Source: Paractinoplanes bogorensis (lineage in GTDB: Bacteria; Actinomycetota; Actinomycetes; Mycobacteriales; Micromonosporaceae). From it: 64,000 bases of DNA. The translations under genes and the position numbers were made by a program. This document shows, in pieces, positions 36,514 to 45,556 of the stretch. Below the pieces are notes generated by a model, which saw only the letters and a program-made list of their open reading frames with translations, was not told the DNA's origin and did not search any database. How positions within the stretch are numbered: the first letter of the stretch is position 1; the number at the start of each line of letters is the position of its first letter. The stretch is from assembly GCF_018829635.1 (NCBI RefSeq), contig NZ_JAHKKG010000006.1, positions 186,001 to 250,000 of the forward strand, written 5' to 3'.

Positions 36514-38646
36514 TCAGTTTCCGGTCTTGTGACCGGTGATCTCGCCGACCTTGGCCAGGGCGGCGTTGGCCTTGGCCACCACGTTGTCCGCGGTGAACCC
36601 GAACTGCTCGAAGAGGGTCTTGGCGGGCGCGCTGGCGCCGTAGTGCTCGATGCTGACCGGCTCGCCGGCCTCGCCGAGGATGCGGTCCCAGCTCTGCCGG
36701 ATGCCGGCCTCGACCGTGACGCGCGCCTTGACCCCGCGGGGCAGGACCTCCTGCTGGTAGGCGGTGTCCTGCTCGTAGAACCACTCGAGACACGGCATCG
36801 ACACGACCCGGGTCGGCGTGCCCTCGGCCTCGAGGCGCTCCTGCGCGGTGAGGCAGTACTGCACCTCGGAACCGGTGCCGATGAGGATCACCTTGGGCTC
36901 GCCGTTCGACGCCTCGGAGAGGATGTAGCCGCCCTTGAGCGTGCCCTCGGCCGACGCGTACTTGGTGCGGTCGATCGTCGGCAGGTTCTGCCGGGACAGC
37001 GCCAGGCCGGTCGGGCGGTCGTTGTGCTCGATCGCGCCCCGCCATGCGTACGCCGTCTCGTTGGCGTCGGCCGGGCGCACGATGTCGAGGCCCACGATGG
37101 CCCGCAGCGCGGAGAGGGTCTCGATCGGCTGGTGGGTCGGGCCGTCCTCGCCGAGGCCGATCGAGTCGTGCGTCCACACGTAGATGACCGGCAGCTTCAT
37201 CAGCGCCGACAGGCGGACGGCGCCGCGCATGTAGTCGGAGAAGACCAGGAACGTTCCCCCGTACGGACGCGTGCGCCCGTGCGCCGTGATGCCGTTGAGG
37301 ACCGAGCCCATGCCGTGCTCACGGATGCCGAAGTGCAGCGTGCGGCCGTACTCGTTGCCGGGGAAGGCCTTGGTCGCGTATTCGGCCGGGATGAAGGAAG
37401 GCTCGCCCTTCATCGTGGTGTTGTTGCTCTCGGCCAGGTCGGCCGAACCGCCCCAGAGCTCGGGCAGCACCGGCGCGAGCGCGTTGAGCACCTGCTGCGA
37501 CGCGGCCCGGGTGGCGACGCCCTTGGCGTCGGCCGGGAACTCGGGCAGCGCCTTGGCCCAGCCCTCGGGCAGGGTGTGCGCGCTGAGCCGGTCGAACAGC
37601 GCCTTGCGCTCGGCGTTGGCCTTGCCCCAGGCCTCGAACTTGGTGTTCCACTCGGCGTGGGCCGCCTGGCCGCGCTCGACCACCGTGCGGGTGTGCGCGA
37701 TCACGTCGTCGGCCACCGCGAACGTCTCGTTCGGGTCGAAGCCGAGGACCTCCTTGGTCGCGGCTACCTCGTCGGCGCCCAGCGCGGAGCCGTGGATCTT
37801 GCCGGTGTTCTGCTTGTTCGGCGCGGGCCAGCCGATGATCGTGCGGAGCACGATGAAGGTCGGCTTGTCGGTGACCTTCTTGCCGTCCTCGATCGCCTTG
37901 TAGAGCGCCTCGACGTCCTCGTTGTAGTCGCTGCCCTTGGACGGGTCGCCCTTGCGCCAGTCGACGTGCCGGACGTCCCAGCCGTACGCCGCGTAGCGCG
38001 CGCCGACGTCCTCGTTCTTGGCGATCCGGGTGTCGTCCTCGATGGAGATCTCGTTGTCGTCGTAGATCACCGTGAGGTTGCCGAGCTTCTGCACGCCGGC
38101 GATGGCGCTCGACTCGTGGCTGACGCCCTCTTCGATGTCGCCGTCCGAGCACAGCACGTAGACGTTGTGGTCGAACAGGGAGTCACCGGTCTTGGGCTCC
38201 GGGTCGAACAGGCCACGCTCGCGGCGGGCGGCCATCGCCATGCCCACCGCGTTGCCGATGCCCTGGCCGAGCGGGCCGGTGGTGACCTCGACGCCGGGGG
38301 TGTGGCCGTACTCCGGGTGGCCCGGGGTCAGCGAGTCCCACTGGCGCAGCGAGGCCAGGTCGTCCAGCTCCAGGCCGAAGCCGTTGAGATAGAGCTGAAT
38401 GTAGAGGGTGAGGCTGGAGTGCCCACAGGAGAGCACGAAGCGGTCGCGGCCCGCCCAGTGCGGGTCGGTCGGGTCGTGCCGCATGACCCGGTTGAACAGC
38501 AGATAGGCAGCGGGCGCGAGGCTCATCGCCGTGCCCGGATGGCCGTTGCCGGATTTCTCGACGGCGTCCATGGCCAGGACCCGGACGGTGTCTACCGCCT
38601 TACGGTCTAGGTCGGACCATTGGAGAGCAGGATCTGTGGCAGCCAC
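36514..38646 (-). CDS. tkt: Transketolase
   Basis: 710 residues. Thiamine-diphosphate enzyme signatures: KSGNGHPGTAMSLAPAAYLLF, TTGPLGQGIGNAVGMAMA, CSDGDIEEGVSHESSAIAG with the Mg/ThDP region, GGTFLVFSDYMRGAVRLSAL and IWTHDSIGLGEDGPTHQPIE. GAGGAGC precedes the GTG-proximal start. First gene of the minus-strand pentose phosphate block, divergent from ctaB across 257 bp. Confidence 0.97.
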   Translation of the reverse strand: MAATDPALQWSDLDRKAVDTVRVLAMDAVEKSGNGHPGTAMSLAPAAYLLFNRVMRHDPTDPHWAGRDRFVLSCGHSSLTLYIQLYLNGFGLELDDLASLRQWDSLTPGHPEYGHTPGVEVTTGPLGQGIGNAVGMAMAARRERGLFDPEPKTGDSLFDHNVYVLCSDGDIEEGVSHESSAIAGVQKLGNLTVIYDDNEISIEDDTRIAKNEDVGARYAAYGWDVRHVDWRKGDPSKGSDYNEDVEALYKAIEDGKKVTDKPTFIVLRTIIGWPAPNKQNTGKIHGSALGADEVAATKEVLGFDPNETFAVADDVIAHTRTVVERGQAAHAEWNTKFEAWGKANAERKALFDRLSAHTLPEGWAKALPEFPADAKGVATRAASQQVLNALAPVLPELWGGSADLAESNNTTMKGEPSFIPAEYATKAFPGNEYGRTLHFGIREHGMGSVLNGITAHGRTRPYGGTFLVFSDYMRGAVRLSALMKLPVIYVWTHDSIGLGEDGPTHQPIETLSALRAIVGLDIVRPADANETAYAWRGAIEHNDRPTGLALSRQNLPTIDRTKYASAEGTLKGGYILSEASNGEPKVILIGTGSEVQYCLTAQERLEAEGTPTRVVSMPCLEWFYEQDTAYQQEVLPRGVKARVTVEAGIRQSWDRILGEAGEPVSIEHYGASAPAKTLFEQFGFTADNVVAKANAALAKVGEITGHKTGN

Positions 38647-38903
38647 GTCGGTTGTGCTCCTCGTCGGGCATGGTTCTGGATGCTCTTTTGAGGTTGACCC
38701 TATCCACTTGCGCTAAACCCGCGTATGGGGAACGCCCGAGGCCCATACGCTGAGAGCGGACACGCCCCGGTGTGACGCCGTGCTCTTGTCGTGGGTCGCC
38801 GGAGCAGCGCAGATGGCTGAGCGTAGGCTGTCCGGGCGTGCCGCCGGCTGGCGCCGGCAATGGTCGTGAAATGGCTAGTGCCGATGCCGGAAGGTGGCAG
38901 TCC

Positions 38904-39851
38904 GTGAGCATGATCACCGAGCGTTCCGTCGCAGGACGGCCGCCGGGCGATACCGGAGATGCCGCCGCCGAGGCGCGGCGTGACCCGGTCGCAATCCTCC
39001 GTGCGTACTTGGCGCTGTGCAAGCCGCAGATCGTCGAGTTGCTGCTGGTGACCACGGTGCCGACCATGATGGTCGCGGCCGGTGGGTGGCCTGACCTGCG
39101 CACTCTCGCGGTAGTGCTGATCGGCGGGGCGATGGCGGGCGGCGCCGCGAGCGCGCTCAACTGCTACATCGACCGCGACATCGACCAGGTCATGCGGCGC
39201 ACCAAGCGGCGCCCGCTGCCGGCCAACACGGTGACGCCGAGATCGGTACTCATCTTCGGACTGACCATGGCCGTGATCTCGGTCGCGCTCATGGCGGTGT
39301 TCACCAACTGGCTGGCCACGGCGATGACGGCCGGGGCGATCTTCTACTACGACGTCGTCTACACGCTCTGGCTCAAGCGCCGGACCCCGGCCAACACCTT
39401 CTGGGGCGGTATCTGCGGCTCGGCCCCGGTGGTCATCGGCTGGGCCGCCGTGACCGGCACCGTGTCGCCGCTGGGCTGGGCGCTTTTTGCGGTTGTCTTC
39501 TTTTGGCAGATGCCGCACTTCTACGCGCTCGCCATCAAATACAAGGACGACTACGCGCGGGCCGGCGTGCCGATGCTGCCGGTCGTCCGCTCGATCCGGC
39601 GGGTCAACGTCGAGATCGTGCTCTTCACCGTGCTGACCGTCGCCGCCTCGCTCGTCGCGTGGCCGCTGGGACTCGGGTGGATCTACGGTGCGGCCGCGAT
39701 CGTCACCGGCGTGGCCTTCCTGGGCGAGGCGCTGCTGCTGGTGCGGCGGACGTCGACCGGGCAGCCGGCCAAGCCGATGCGGCTGTTCCACTGGTCGATC
39801 ACCTACCTGACGATCCTCTTCATCGCCGTCGCGGTCGACGCGCTCATCTGA
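38904..39851 (+). CDS. ctaB: Heme O synthase (protoheme IX farnesyltransferase)
   Basis: 315 residues from GTG 38904, 7 nt after GGAAGGTGG; ATG 38910 is an alternative. UbiA-type prenyltransferase with about eight helices and the prenyl-diphosphate motif NCYIDRDID (Asn86, Asp90, Asp94), RRPLPANTV and a second acidic loop YKDDYARAGVPMLP. It farnesylates heme B to heme O for cytochrome oxidase; heme A synthase ctaA is 4.6 kb downstream on the other strand. Confidence 0.96.
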   Translation: MSMITERSVAGRPPGDTGDAAAEARRDPVAILRAYLALCKPQIVELLLVTTVPTMMVAAGGWPDLRTLAVVLIGGAMAGGAASALNCYIDRDIDQVMRRTKRRPLPANTVTPRSVLIFGLTMAVISVALMAVFTNWLATAMTAGAIFYYDVVYTLWLKRRTPANTFWGGICGSAPVVIGWAAVTGTVSPLGWALFAVVFFWQMPHFYALAIKYKDDYARAGVPMLPVVRSIRRVNVEIVLFTVLTVAASLVAWPLGLGWIYGAAAIVTGVAFLGEALLLVRRTSTGQPAKPMRLFHWSITYLTILFIAVAVDALI

Positions 39852-39876
39852 TTCCTTTTCCCGTACGCCGTCACGA

Positions 39877-39917
39877 CGCGCCCGTCCCGCTCAGTTCGGG
39901 GCGGGCGCGGTTGTTTT
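39877..39917 (+). terminator. Terminator after ctaB
   Basis: CGCGCCCGTCCC (39877-39888) and GGGGCGGGCGCG (39898-39909) pair with one wobble around a 9-nt loop, followed by GTTGTTTT. Starts 25 bp after the ctaB stop. Confidence 0.85.
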
Positions 39918-40184
39918 CCGGCCGTGCCAACTTTCGCGGCGCCTCCCCGGCTCGCGGCTGCGTACTAGCCGGCCCCTGTCGGCTCCGGCCAGACTTCGAA
40001 TCGGCGGCCGAGGGTCACGAGCGTCGCACAAGGTGACCGGATATGACCGATTACGGATTACTGTCCGTCACTCGATAGATGGAAACCCATTGATGCGGGC
40101 AATTCGGGCTAAATGGCGGCATAGCAATGTGTCCAGGAGATAAACCCGCAGGTAATTCCTCTCACAAATGGCCGTCGGAAGTAC
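39918..40184. other. Intergenic stretch, no gene seen
   Basis: About 270 bp that become locally AT-richer around 40040-40160 than the surrounding DNA. I find no coding frame with a ribosome-binding site. It leads into the promoter of the small gene at 40220. Confidence 0.4.
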
Positions 40185-40212
40185 TTGCCTCGAGCAACCA
40201 GGTGCTTACTCT
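40185..40212 (+). promoter_or_regulatory. Promoter of the 97-aa protein gene (leaderless)
   Basis: TTGCCT (40185-40190), 16-nt spacer, TACTCT (40207-40212), then 7 nt to the ATG at 40220. Spacing predicts transcription starting at or next to the start codon. Confidence 0.6.
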
Positions 40213-40219
40213 TCCCGTC

Positions 40220-40513
40220 ATGGCTCAAGGTTCCGATACGACACTGACCGCGGGGATCAAATCCTTCGCCGCCGGCCACGGGGGCGCCAAGGCGGTCATC
40301 GAGTACGTCGGCAAGCGTGGTGCCCGCATCGTCCTCGTCGGGCAGGACGGCGAGTGGTCCGACCAGTTCGCCGACGACACCAAGGTCGCCCGCAAGGCGT
40401 GTGAGAACGCCGGCGTCGAGGTGGAGAACGAGTGGGAGCGCGAGCTCATGGAGCAGATGCGCCCCAGCAACGACCTGTGGCGCTCGATGTCGCGCCGGAG
40501 CATGGCCCGCTGA
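40220..40513 (+). CDS. Small conserved-looking protein, function unknown
   Basis: 97 residues from ATG 40220, supported by the promoter placed for a leaderless transcript. The composition is balanced and globular: an N-terminal helix (AGIKSFAAGHGGAKAVIEYVG), a strand KRGARIVLVGQDGEWSDQF and a charged C-terminal helix (ARKACENAGVEVENEWERELMEQMRPS). No signal peptide or membrane segment. I do not recognise a named family. The following ATP-grasp gene starts about 3 nt after its stop, so they may be co-transcribed. Confidence 0.75.
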   Translation: MAQGSDTTLTAGIKSFAAGHGGAKAVIEYVGKRGARIVLVGQDGEWSDQFADDTKVARKACENAGVEVENEWERELMEQMRPSNDLWRSMSRRSMAR

Positions 40514-40515
40514 AC

Positions 40516-41421
40516 TTGACCCCGCCCACCCCACCCCACGCGACCCGGGAGCGATCCCGGGTCGCTCTCGTTACCTGTGACCTGATGCCCGAACTGTGGG
40601 CCGACGACCTTCCGTTGCGCGACGCCCTCCGCGCGCGCGGCATCGAGGCCGAGGCGGTCAGCTGGGACGACGCCACCACCGACTGGGCGTCCTACGACCT
40701 CGTGGTCATCCGCTCACCGTGGGACTACGTGCCCCGGCGCGAAGAGTTCATCGCCTGGGCGCACCGCGTGCCCCGGCTGCTCAACCCGGCCGACGTCCTC
40801 GAGTGGAACACCGACAAGCGCTACCTGGGCGAACTCGCCCGGAGCGGCCTGCCGGTCACCCCGACCGAGTTCGTCTCTCCCTCGGAGACCTGGACCCCGC
40901 CCCGCACCGGCGAGTGGGTGGTCAAGCCGACGGTCAGCGCCGGCAGTCAGGACACCGGCCGCTACGTGCTCCCCGAGCAGGCCGGCCTCGCGGCGGCCCA
41001 CGTGACCCGGCTGACCTCGGCCGGACGCACGGCGATGATCCAGCCCTACCTGGCCGCAGTGGCCACGCTGGGCGAGACGGCGCTCATCTACCTGCCCGAC
41101 GACACCGGCGACCTGTCCTACAGCCACGCCATCCGCAAGGGCCCGATGCTCCGCGGCCCCGGCGAGGGCGCGCACGACCCCGGCAGCGAGCAGATCGACC
41201 CGCGCGAGCCCACCGAGGCCGAGCGCCGGGCCGGCGACCGGGTGCTCGAGGCGATCCCCGGCGGCACCAAACGCCTGCTCTATGCCCGCGTCGACCTGAT
41301 ACCCGGCCCCGACGGCGATCCGTTGCTGGTCGAGCTCGAACTGGCCGAGCCGTCGCTGTTCCTGCGCTCCGCCGAAGGTGCGACCCGGCGTCTGACCGAG
41401 GCGGTCCTCAGCCGCCTCTGA
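40516..41421 (+). CDS. ATP-grasp domain protein (RimK/cycloserine-ligase-like)
   Basis: About 301 residues if TTG 40516 is the start; an ATG at 40585 would remove the first beta strand (RVALVTCDLMPEL), so the upstream start is preferred but weakly supported. Segments fitting an ATP-grasp ligase: DLVVIRSPWDYVPRREEFIAWA, RLLNPADVLEWNTDKRYLGELA, GEWVVKPTVSAGSQDTGRY (ATP lysine and glycine-rich loop) and LYARVDLIPGPDGDPLLVELELAEPSLFL (metal-binding acidic residues). Such enzymes join a carboxylate to an amine or thiol. Substrates unknown. Confidence 0.78.
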   Translation: MTPPTPPHATRERSRVALVTCDLMPELWADDLPLRDALRARGIEAEAVSWDDATTDWASYDLVVIRSPWDYVPRREEFIAWAHRVPRLLNPADVLEWNTDKRYLGELARSGLPVTPTEFVSPSETWTPPRTGEWVVKPTVSAGSQDTGRYVLPEQAGLAAAHVTRLTSAGRTAMIQPYLAAVATLGETALIYLPDDTGDLSYSHAIRKGPMLRGPGEGAHDPGSEQIDPREPTEAERRAGDRVLEAIPGGTKRLLYARVDLIPGPDGDPLLVELELAEPSLFLRSAEGATRRLTEAVLSRL

Positions 41422-41438
41422 GGTGCTTATCTTCAGGG

Positions 41439-42399
41439 ATGCGTGTCTTCGGCATGAACTACGACACCGGGTTGGTGAGCGGCGGATCGACGACCCACGA
41501 GCCGTTCGATGCCGGCACGGTGCGGAGTGATCTCCGAGTCATCCGCGACGAGCTGCACTGCGACGCGGTGCGGATCACCGGCGGCGTCCAGGACCGTCTG
41601 GAACTGGCCGCCGACGCCGGGCTCGAGGTCTGGTACTGCCCGTTCACCAACGGGCTCGACCGCGACGGGCTGCGGGATTTCCTGCTCGACGGCGCCGAAC
41701 GGGCCGTCGGTCGTCTATCTCACCGGTTCCGAGATCGCCCTCTTCACTGACGGTTTCCTGCCCGGCCGCGACCGGGCCGAGCGGATCGCCCGGCTGGCCG
41801 ATCCGAAATCGATCCCGGTCGCCCGGGCCGCCGTCCGCGAGTTCCTGACAGCCGTGATGCCGGCCGTGCGCGAACGGTTCGGCGGCCGCATCGGATACGC
41901 CTCGATCCCGCTCGACGACGTCGACTGGGAGCTGTTCGACATCATCGCCAGCGACGGCGGCTACCGCGACGCGACCAACGCCGCGGCGTTTCCCCAGTCC
42001 CTGGCCGCAGCGGTAGGACAGGGCAAGCCCTACGCCGCCACGGAGTTCGGCTGCTGCACGTTCCGCGGCGCCGCCGACGTGGCCGGCTCAGGCGAGCCGG
42101 TGAAATACGACGAGCGCGGCCGCCCCACCGAACTCACCGCCGACCTCGAGCGCGACGAGGAGGGCCAGGCCCGCTACATCGTCGACCTGCTGCGCGACTA
42201 CGAGGCCGGCGGGGTGGAGGCAGCCTTCGTCTACACATTCGCGAACCGCCACCTCCCCACCACCGCGGACCCCCGGCACGACTACGACCTGGCCGCCCGC
42301 GGAATCGTGCGCGTGCTGCCCGACGGTTCGTGGACGCCCAAGGCTGCCTTCCACGCCTTGGCCGAGTACGGACGCTCCCGAACAAAGACACCTGACTGA
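41439..42399 (+). pseudogene. Frameshifted TIM-barrel-like protein gene (often labelled abortive infection)
   Basis: The frame starting ATG 41439 encodes MRVFGMNYDTGLVSGG ... DELHCDAVRITGG ... GLEVWYCPFTNGLDRDGLRDFLLDGAER and then runs out of register to a stop at 41750. The natural continuation, VVYLTGSEIALFTDGFLPGRD ... YAATEFGCCTFRG ... FVYTFANRHLPTT, lies in another frame from about 41707 to the stop at 42399. The two halves together read as one glycosidase-like barrel protein of ~315 residues. A small deletion or sequencing error near 41695-41712 explains it. Similar proteins carry an abortive-infection label that the sequence itself does not support. TTATCT lies 6 nt before the start. 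Confidence 0.75.
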
Positions 42400-44350
42400 A
42401 GTCCTCATCCCAGCCACTGGTGGGTGAGATGACTTGTTGTCGGCAGGTGAGCTGCTGGGTTGTTGTACCGGCGGAGTCGCCCGGATCGGTGCCGATGGTC
42501 CGCCGAGGTGTGCCGCTCACGACGGCGCGGCGGGCGGTGCCGTTGTTCCGCTTGTCGTGGATGCCGCGGCGTGTGGGGCGATGGTGGGCCCGGCTGTCGG
42601 TCGGCGCGGTGGCCTTGAAGCGTGTTGGGCCGCCTAGTTGTCCGCAGGTGAGCTGCAGAGGCGTTGGTGCTGGGGCCAGGGGTGCGCGGCTGGATCGTCG
42701 CCGTGCGGTTCGCCGGGGTGCCGCGGCGCGGCGGGCTGCGTGCCTCGGGCGTCTTGAGCCGCGCCGCTGATCGCAGGTCAGCTGTCGAAGTGCTTCCGGC
42801 AGTGGCATGCGAGCAGATCCCGGCAGAGCGGCTCGCTGCCGGTCGTCGTTGCGTGGCGGTCGCTGGTGGGCGGTAGTCGCGGGAGGCTGCCGGTCGCCGT
42901 CGCGTGGCGGTCGCGGGTGGGCGGTTAGTCGCGGTTGCGCGGCTGTTCACGGGTGGAGGCGACTGGTCGCGTTGCGTGGCGGGTCGCGGGTTGGGTGACT
43001 GGTCGCAGTTGGCATGTGGTCGCGGGGGAGTGCCCGTCGTGGGCGGCTGGTCGCGGGTGGGCGGCTGGTTGATGGGTCGCTGGTTGTGGGCGGGCAACTG
43101 GTCCTGGGTGGGTGCCCGATCGCGGGTGGTGGGCGGAGAGAGGTCAACCACCACCCGCGACTCGGTGGCGCGACGGTCGCGCAGGGACACCGGGATGCGA
43201 CCGCGCTTTGTCGAGTAGTCCTTAGGCTCACCTTCCTTTCGGGCGCTGTTCATCGAGGCCCCGGTGGCCGGGCGTGACGGGTGCGGTCGCGCGGTCGGGC
43301 GACTCGATCGCGCAGTGACCGCGGCGTCGCGCCCGGCGGCACCGGGTGGAGGGGTGGCGGCCGCCGAGCCGTTGACGGTGGGTGCTTGTGTCTTCGGCTC
43401 GAGGCGGCCGCCACCCGATCGGCAGGGCTCGCGGGTACCGGATCCGGCTGACGAGACGCGGATCGGCAGCCCTGCCGGGTTCGGGGGACCGGGTGGGCGG
43501 GGCGGAGAAGTTCCGGTGCGAGCGGTGAGGTGCGGGCAGACAGGAATCGCAGACGTCGGCGGCGCGAGTAGCTGGTGGCGCCCGGCTCGGGTGATCAGGT
43601 GGCACGAGGTGCGGGTGCTTGAGGCGGGTTGAGTCCGGGCGGATGGGCCGTGGGAAGAGCGAGCGTCGGGGTGACGCGAGGAGTGAGTGTCGGGTTGACG
43701 CGCGGAGTGAGTGTCCAGGGTGGGGCGGGTGTGGGTGCTCGGACGGCGCGGAGGAGGAGTGCCGGGGCGGCGCGGGGTGCTGGTCTGGCGGCGTGGAGAG
43801 CGATCGTCCGAGTGGCAGGGGACCTGGTGGTGCGAGCTGCGCGTGGTCTGGCGGCGTGGAGAGCGATCGTCCGAGTGGCGGGGGACCTGGTGGTTCGAGC
43901 TGCGGGTGGTCTGGCGGTGGGTGTGACGGCGGTGTGGGCTGCCGGCGGTTCGTCGGGGTGTTTGGGGGATGTTGCGTGTGGGGCCTGGGGTGGTGGGGGG
44001 CCGTGTGCGGCATGGGGAAAGCGTGCCGAAGTGAGCCGATCGATGAAGGACCAATGTGGCTGCCTGTGGATAACACGCGGTTGTCCACAGGCGTCGGCGG
44101 TGATGGTCCAGGTCAGAGGCTTTCGCGGCTCGCTGCGAATCATTCGGGCCGCAGCGGCATGCGAGGCGGCCTCCTGCCCGGCAGGGGAGGAAGGAGCGCG
44201 CGTGATGCTGTCAGGGACGGCTCGGCAAGCGAAGACAGCACGCTCTGCGGACCCACTCCGAGGCGAACGCGACGTGCCGAGCACACCGCACGCGCTCCGG
44301 CCCGCGCCGCGGTTCGGCCGGCCGGGCGCGGGGGAGTGGTGACCGGAGGC
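42400..44350. other. About 1.95 kb of low-complexity, G/T-biased DNA without a convincing gene
   Basis: The plus strand is unusually rich in G and T, and frames stay open on both strands only because stop codons are rare. The would-be proteins are Arg/Gly/Trp-rich on the plus strand or Pro/Arg/Thr/Ser-rich on the minus strand, and none has a domain. Repeats include a 13-mer GCAGGTGAGCTGC at 42443 and 42644 (one mismatch copy at 42773), degenerate GGTCGCGGGTGGGCGG-type units from ~42830 to 43110, and a 63-bp tandem duplication at 43783-43911. Likely decayed or satellite-like DNA. Confidence 0.6.
43783..43911 (+). repeat. 63-bp tandem duplication
   Basis: Two consecutive copies of a unit beginning GTCTGGCGGCGTGGAGAGCG start at 43783 and 43846, with the start of a third at 43909; copies differ at only a few bases. 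The period is a multiple of three, giving a 21-residue repeat in one plus frame, but no other sign of coding is seen. Confidence 0.8.
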
Positions 44351-44504
44351 TGGGGCGCGTCCCGTGGATCACGACGGCTTGCGCCGAGGCCCAGGCGGCG
44401 CCGACGTCGGCCACATCAGCCCCCGGTATGCGACCGCCCGGCGGCCGACGTCAGCCACCACAGAACCGCACCGCAGAACCGCGTGATCCACGGGACGCGC
44501 CCTA
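44351..44504. repeat. Inverted-repeat-bounded element, copy 2
   Basis: 154 bp, homologous to 31812-31978. Terminal arms 44351-44373 and 44482-44504 are complementary over 23 bp with one G-T mismatch. Interior blocks GAGGCCCAGGCGGCGCC (44386-44402) and GGCCGACGTCAGCCACCAC (44443-44461) match copy 1; about 13 bp present in copy 1 after the first block are missing. The right end supplies the stop codon of ctaA (44502-44504), just as copy 1 does for pgl. Confidence 0.85.
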
Positions 44505-45449
44505 GCGCGGTGCGGGGATGGGCTCCTCGGCCGGTGCGGGGGCGGGCTCCAGCGGCGTCGGGGAGGGGGCCGACTCGGGGCGCTCGCGCAGGGACCACTT
44601 GACGGCGAGGGTGCTGGTCCAGACCAGGGCGGCGCCGAGCATGTGGGCGCCGACCAGCAGGACCGGCAGGTGGGTGAAGTACTGGACGAAGCCGATCAGG
44701 CCCTGGGCCAGCTCGACGACCAGGAGAACTACCGCCGCCCGTACGGTGGGAAGGGGTGCTTTTACCGCCTTGAGCGCCAGGACCAGGGCGATCGTCAGGC
44801 CGATCAGCAGGAAGACCACGTCGGCGTGGGCCTGGGAGACTGTGGCCGGATCGAGGCCGTTGCGCTTGGCGTCCTCGTCGCCGGCGTGGGGGCCGCTGCC
44901 GGTCACGATCACGCCCATCGCGATTACCGCCGCGCTCGCCGCGGAGAGGATCCAGACCAGCTGGCGGATCGGGCGCGGCACCAGGTATTCGGGCCGGGCG
45001 TCGCCCTCGGCGGTGCGTTTCCACAGCGCGTACGCGAAAGCGATGAGCACCATCGACAGCAGGAAGTGGATGCCGACGACCCATGGGTTGAGGTCGGTCA
45101 GCACGGTGATGCCACCCACCACGCCCTGCATCGGGATGCCCAGCAGCACCGCCACGGCCAGGAGCACCCGCGAACGACGGCGGGTGCGCTCGAGCAGGGC
45201 GGCCAGCACACAGGCCACCGCGAGCAGGCCGAGCACGAACGTGAGCATCCGGTTGCCGAATTCGATCACGCCGTGCACGCCCATCTCGGCGGTCGTCGTG
45301 TACGACTGGTCGGTGCACCGCGGCCAGGTCGGGCAGCCGAGCCCGGAGCCCGTGAGCCGGACCGCCGCCCCGGTGACCACGAGGGCGACGTTGGCGACCA
45401 GGGAGGCCAGGGCCAGGGGACGCAGTGGCGAATACCTCACCTCTGGCAT
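44502..45449 (-). CDS. ctaA: Heme A synthase
   Basis: 315 residues from ATG 45449 (a GTG at 45482 is an upstream alternative). Eight transmembrane helices; the loop cysteine pair GLGCPTWPRC (Cys39, Cys45) and heme-ligand histidines in EMGVHGVIEFGNR (His59), WVVGIHFLLSM (His128), SQAHADV and VGAHMLGA fit CtaA. Oxidises heme O to heme A for aa3 oxidase. The C-terminal ~25 residues are a Pro/Ala/Glu tail. Divergent from sufR across 107 bp. Confidence 0.95.
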   Translation of the reverse strand: MPEVRYSPLRPLALASLVANVALVVTGAAVRLTGSGLGCPTWPRCTDQSYTTTAEMGVHGVIEFGNRMLTFVLGLLAVACVLAALLERTRRRSRVLLAVAVLLGIPMQGVVGGITVLTDLNPWVVGIHFLLSMVLIAFAYALWKRTAEGDARPEYLVPRPIRQLVWILSAASAAVIAMGVIVTGSGPHAGDEDAKRNGLDPATVSQAHADVVFLLIGLTIALVLALKAVKAPLPTVRAAVVLLVVELAQGLIGFVQYFTHLPVLLVGAHMLGAALVWTSTLAVKWSLRERPESAPSPTPLEPAPAPAEEPIPAPR

Positions 45450-45520
45450 CGTACGCAGGGAATTGATCTTGATTTTGAGCACTCCCGTAGCCCGGTGGTA
45501 TGGATCACCGGGGGGTCGGT

Positions 45521-45549
45521 TTGCAGGGTTCCGGGGAAATACGTAACGT
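45521..45549 (+). promoter_or_regulatory. sufR-suf operon promoter (leaderless)
   Basis: TTGCAG (45521-45526), 17-nt spacer, TAACGT (45544-45549), then 7 nt to the GTG of sufR at 45557. SufR autorepression would act here; I could not define a clear SufR operator dyad. Confidence 0.65.
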
Positions 45550-45556
45550 TGGCGTA

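Noticed and set aside
41439..42399. Phage-defence (abortive infection) system
   Set aside because: The label is used for relatives of this protein, but the sequence shows only a broken barrel protein and no defence partners.
42405..44054. A 549-codon minus-strand frame rich in Pro, Arg, Ser, Thr and His
   Set aside because: Low-complexity composition follows the strand bias of the DNA, no domain, no ribosome-binding site, and repeats that are not protein-driven.
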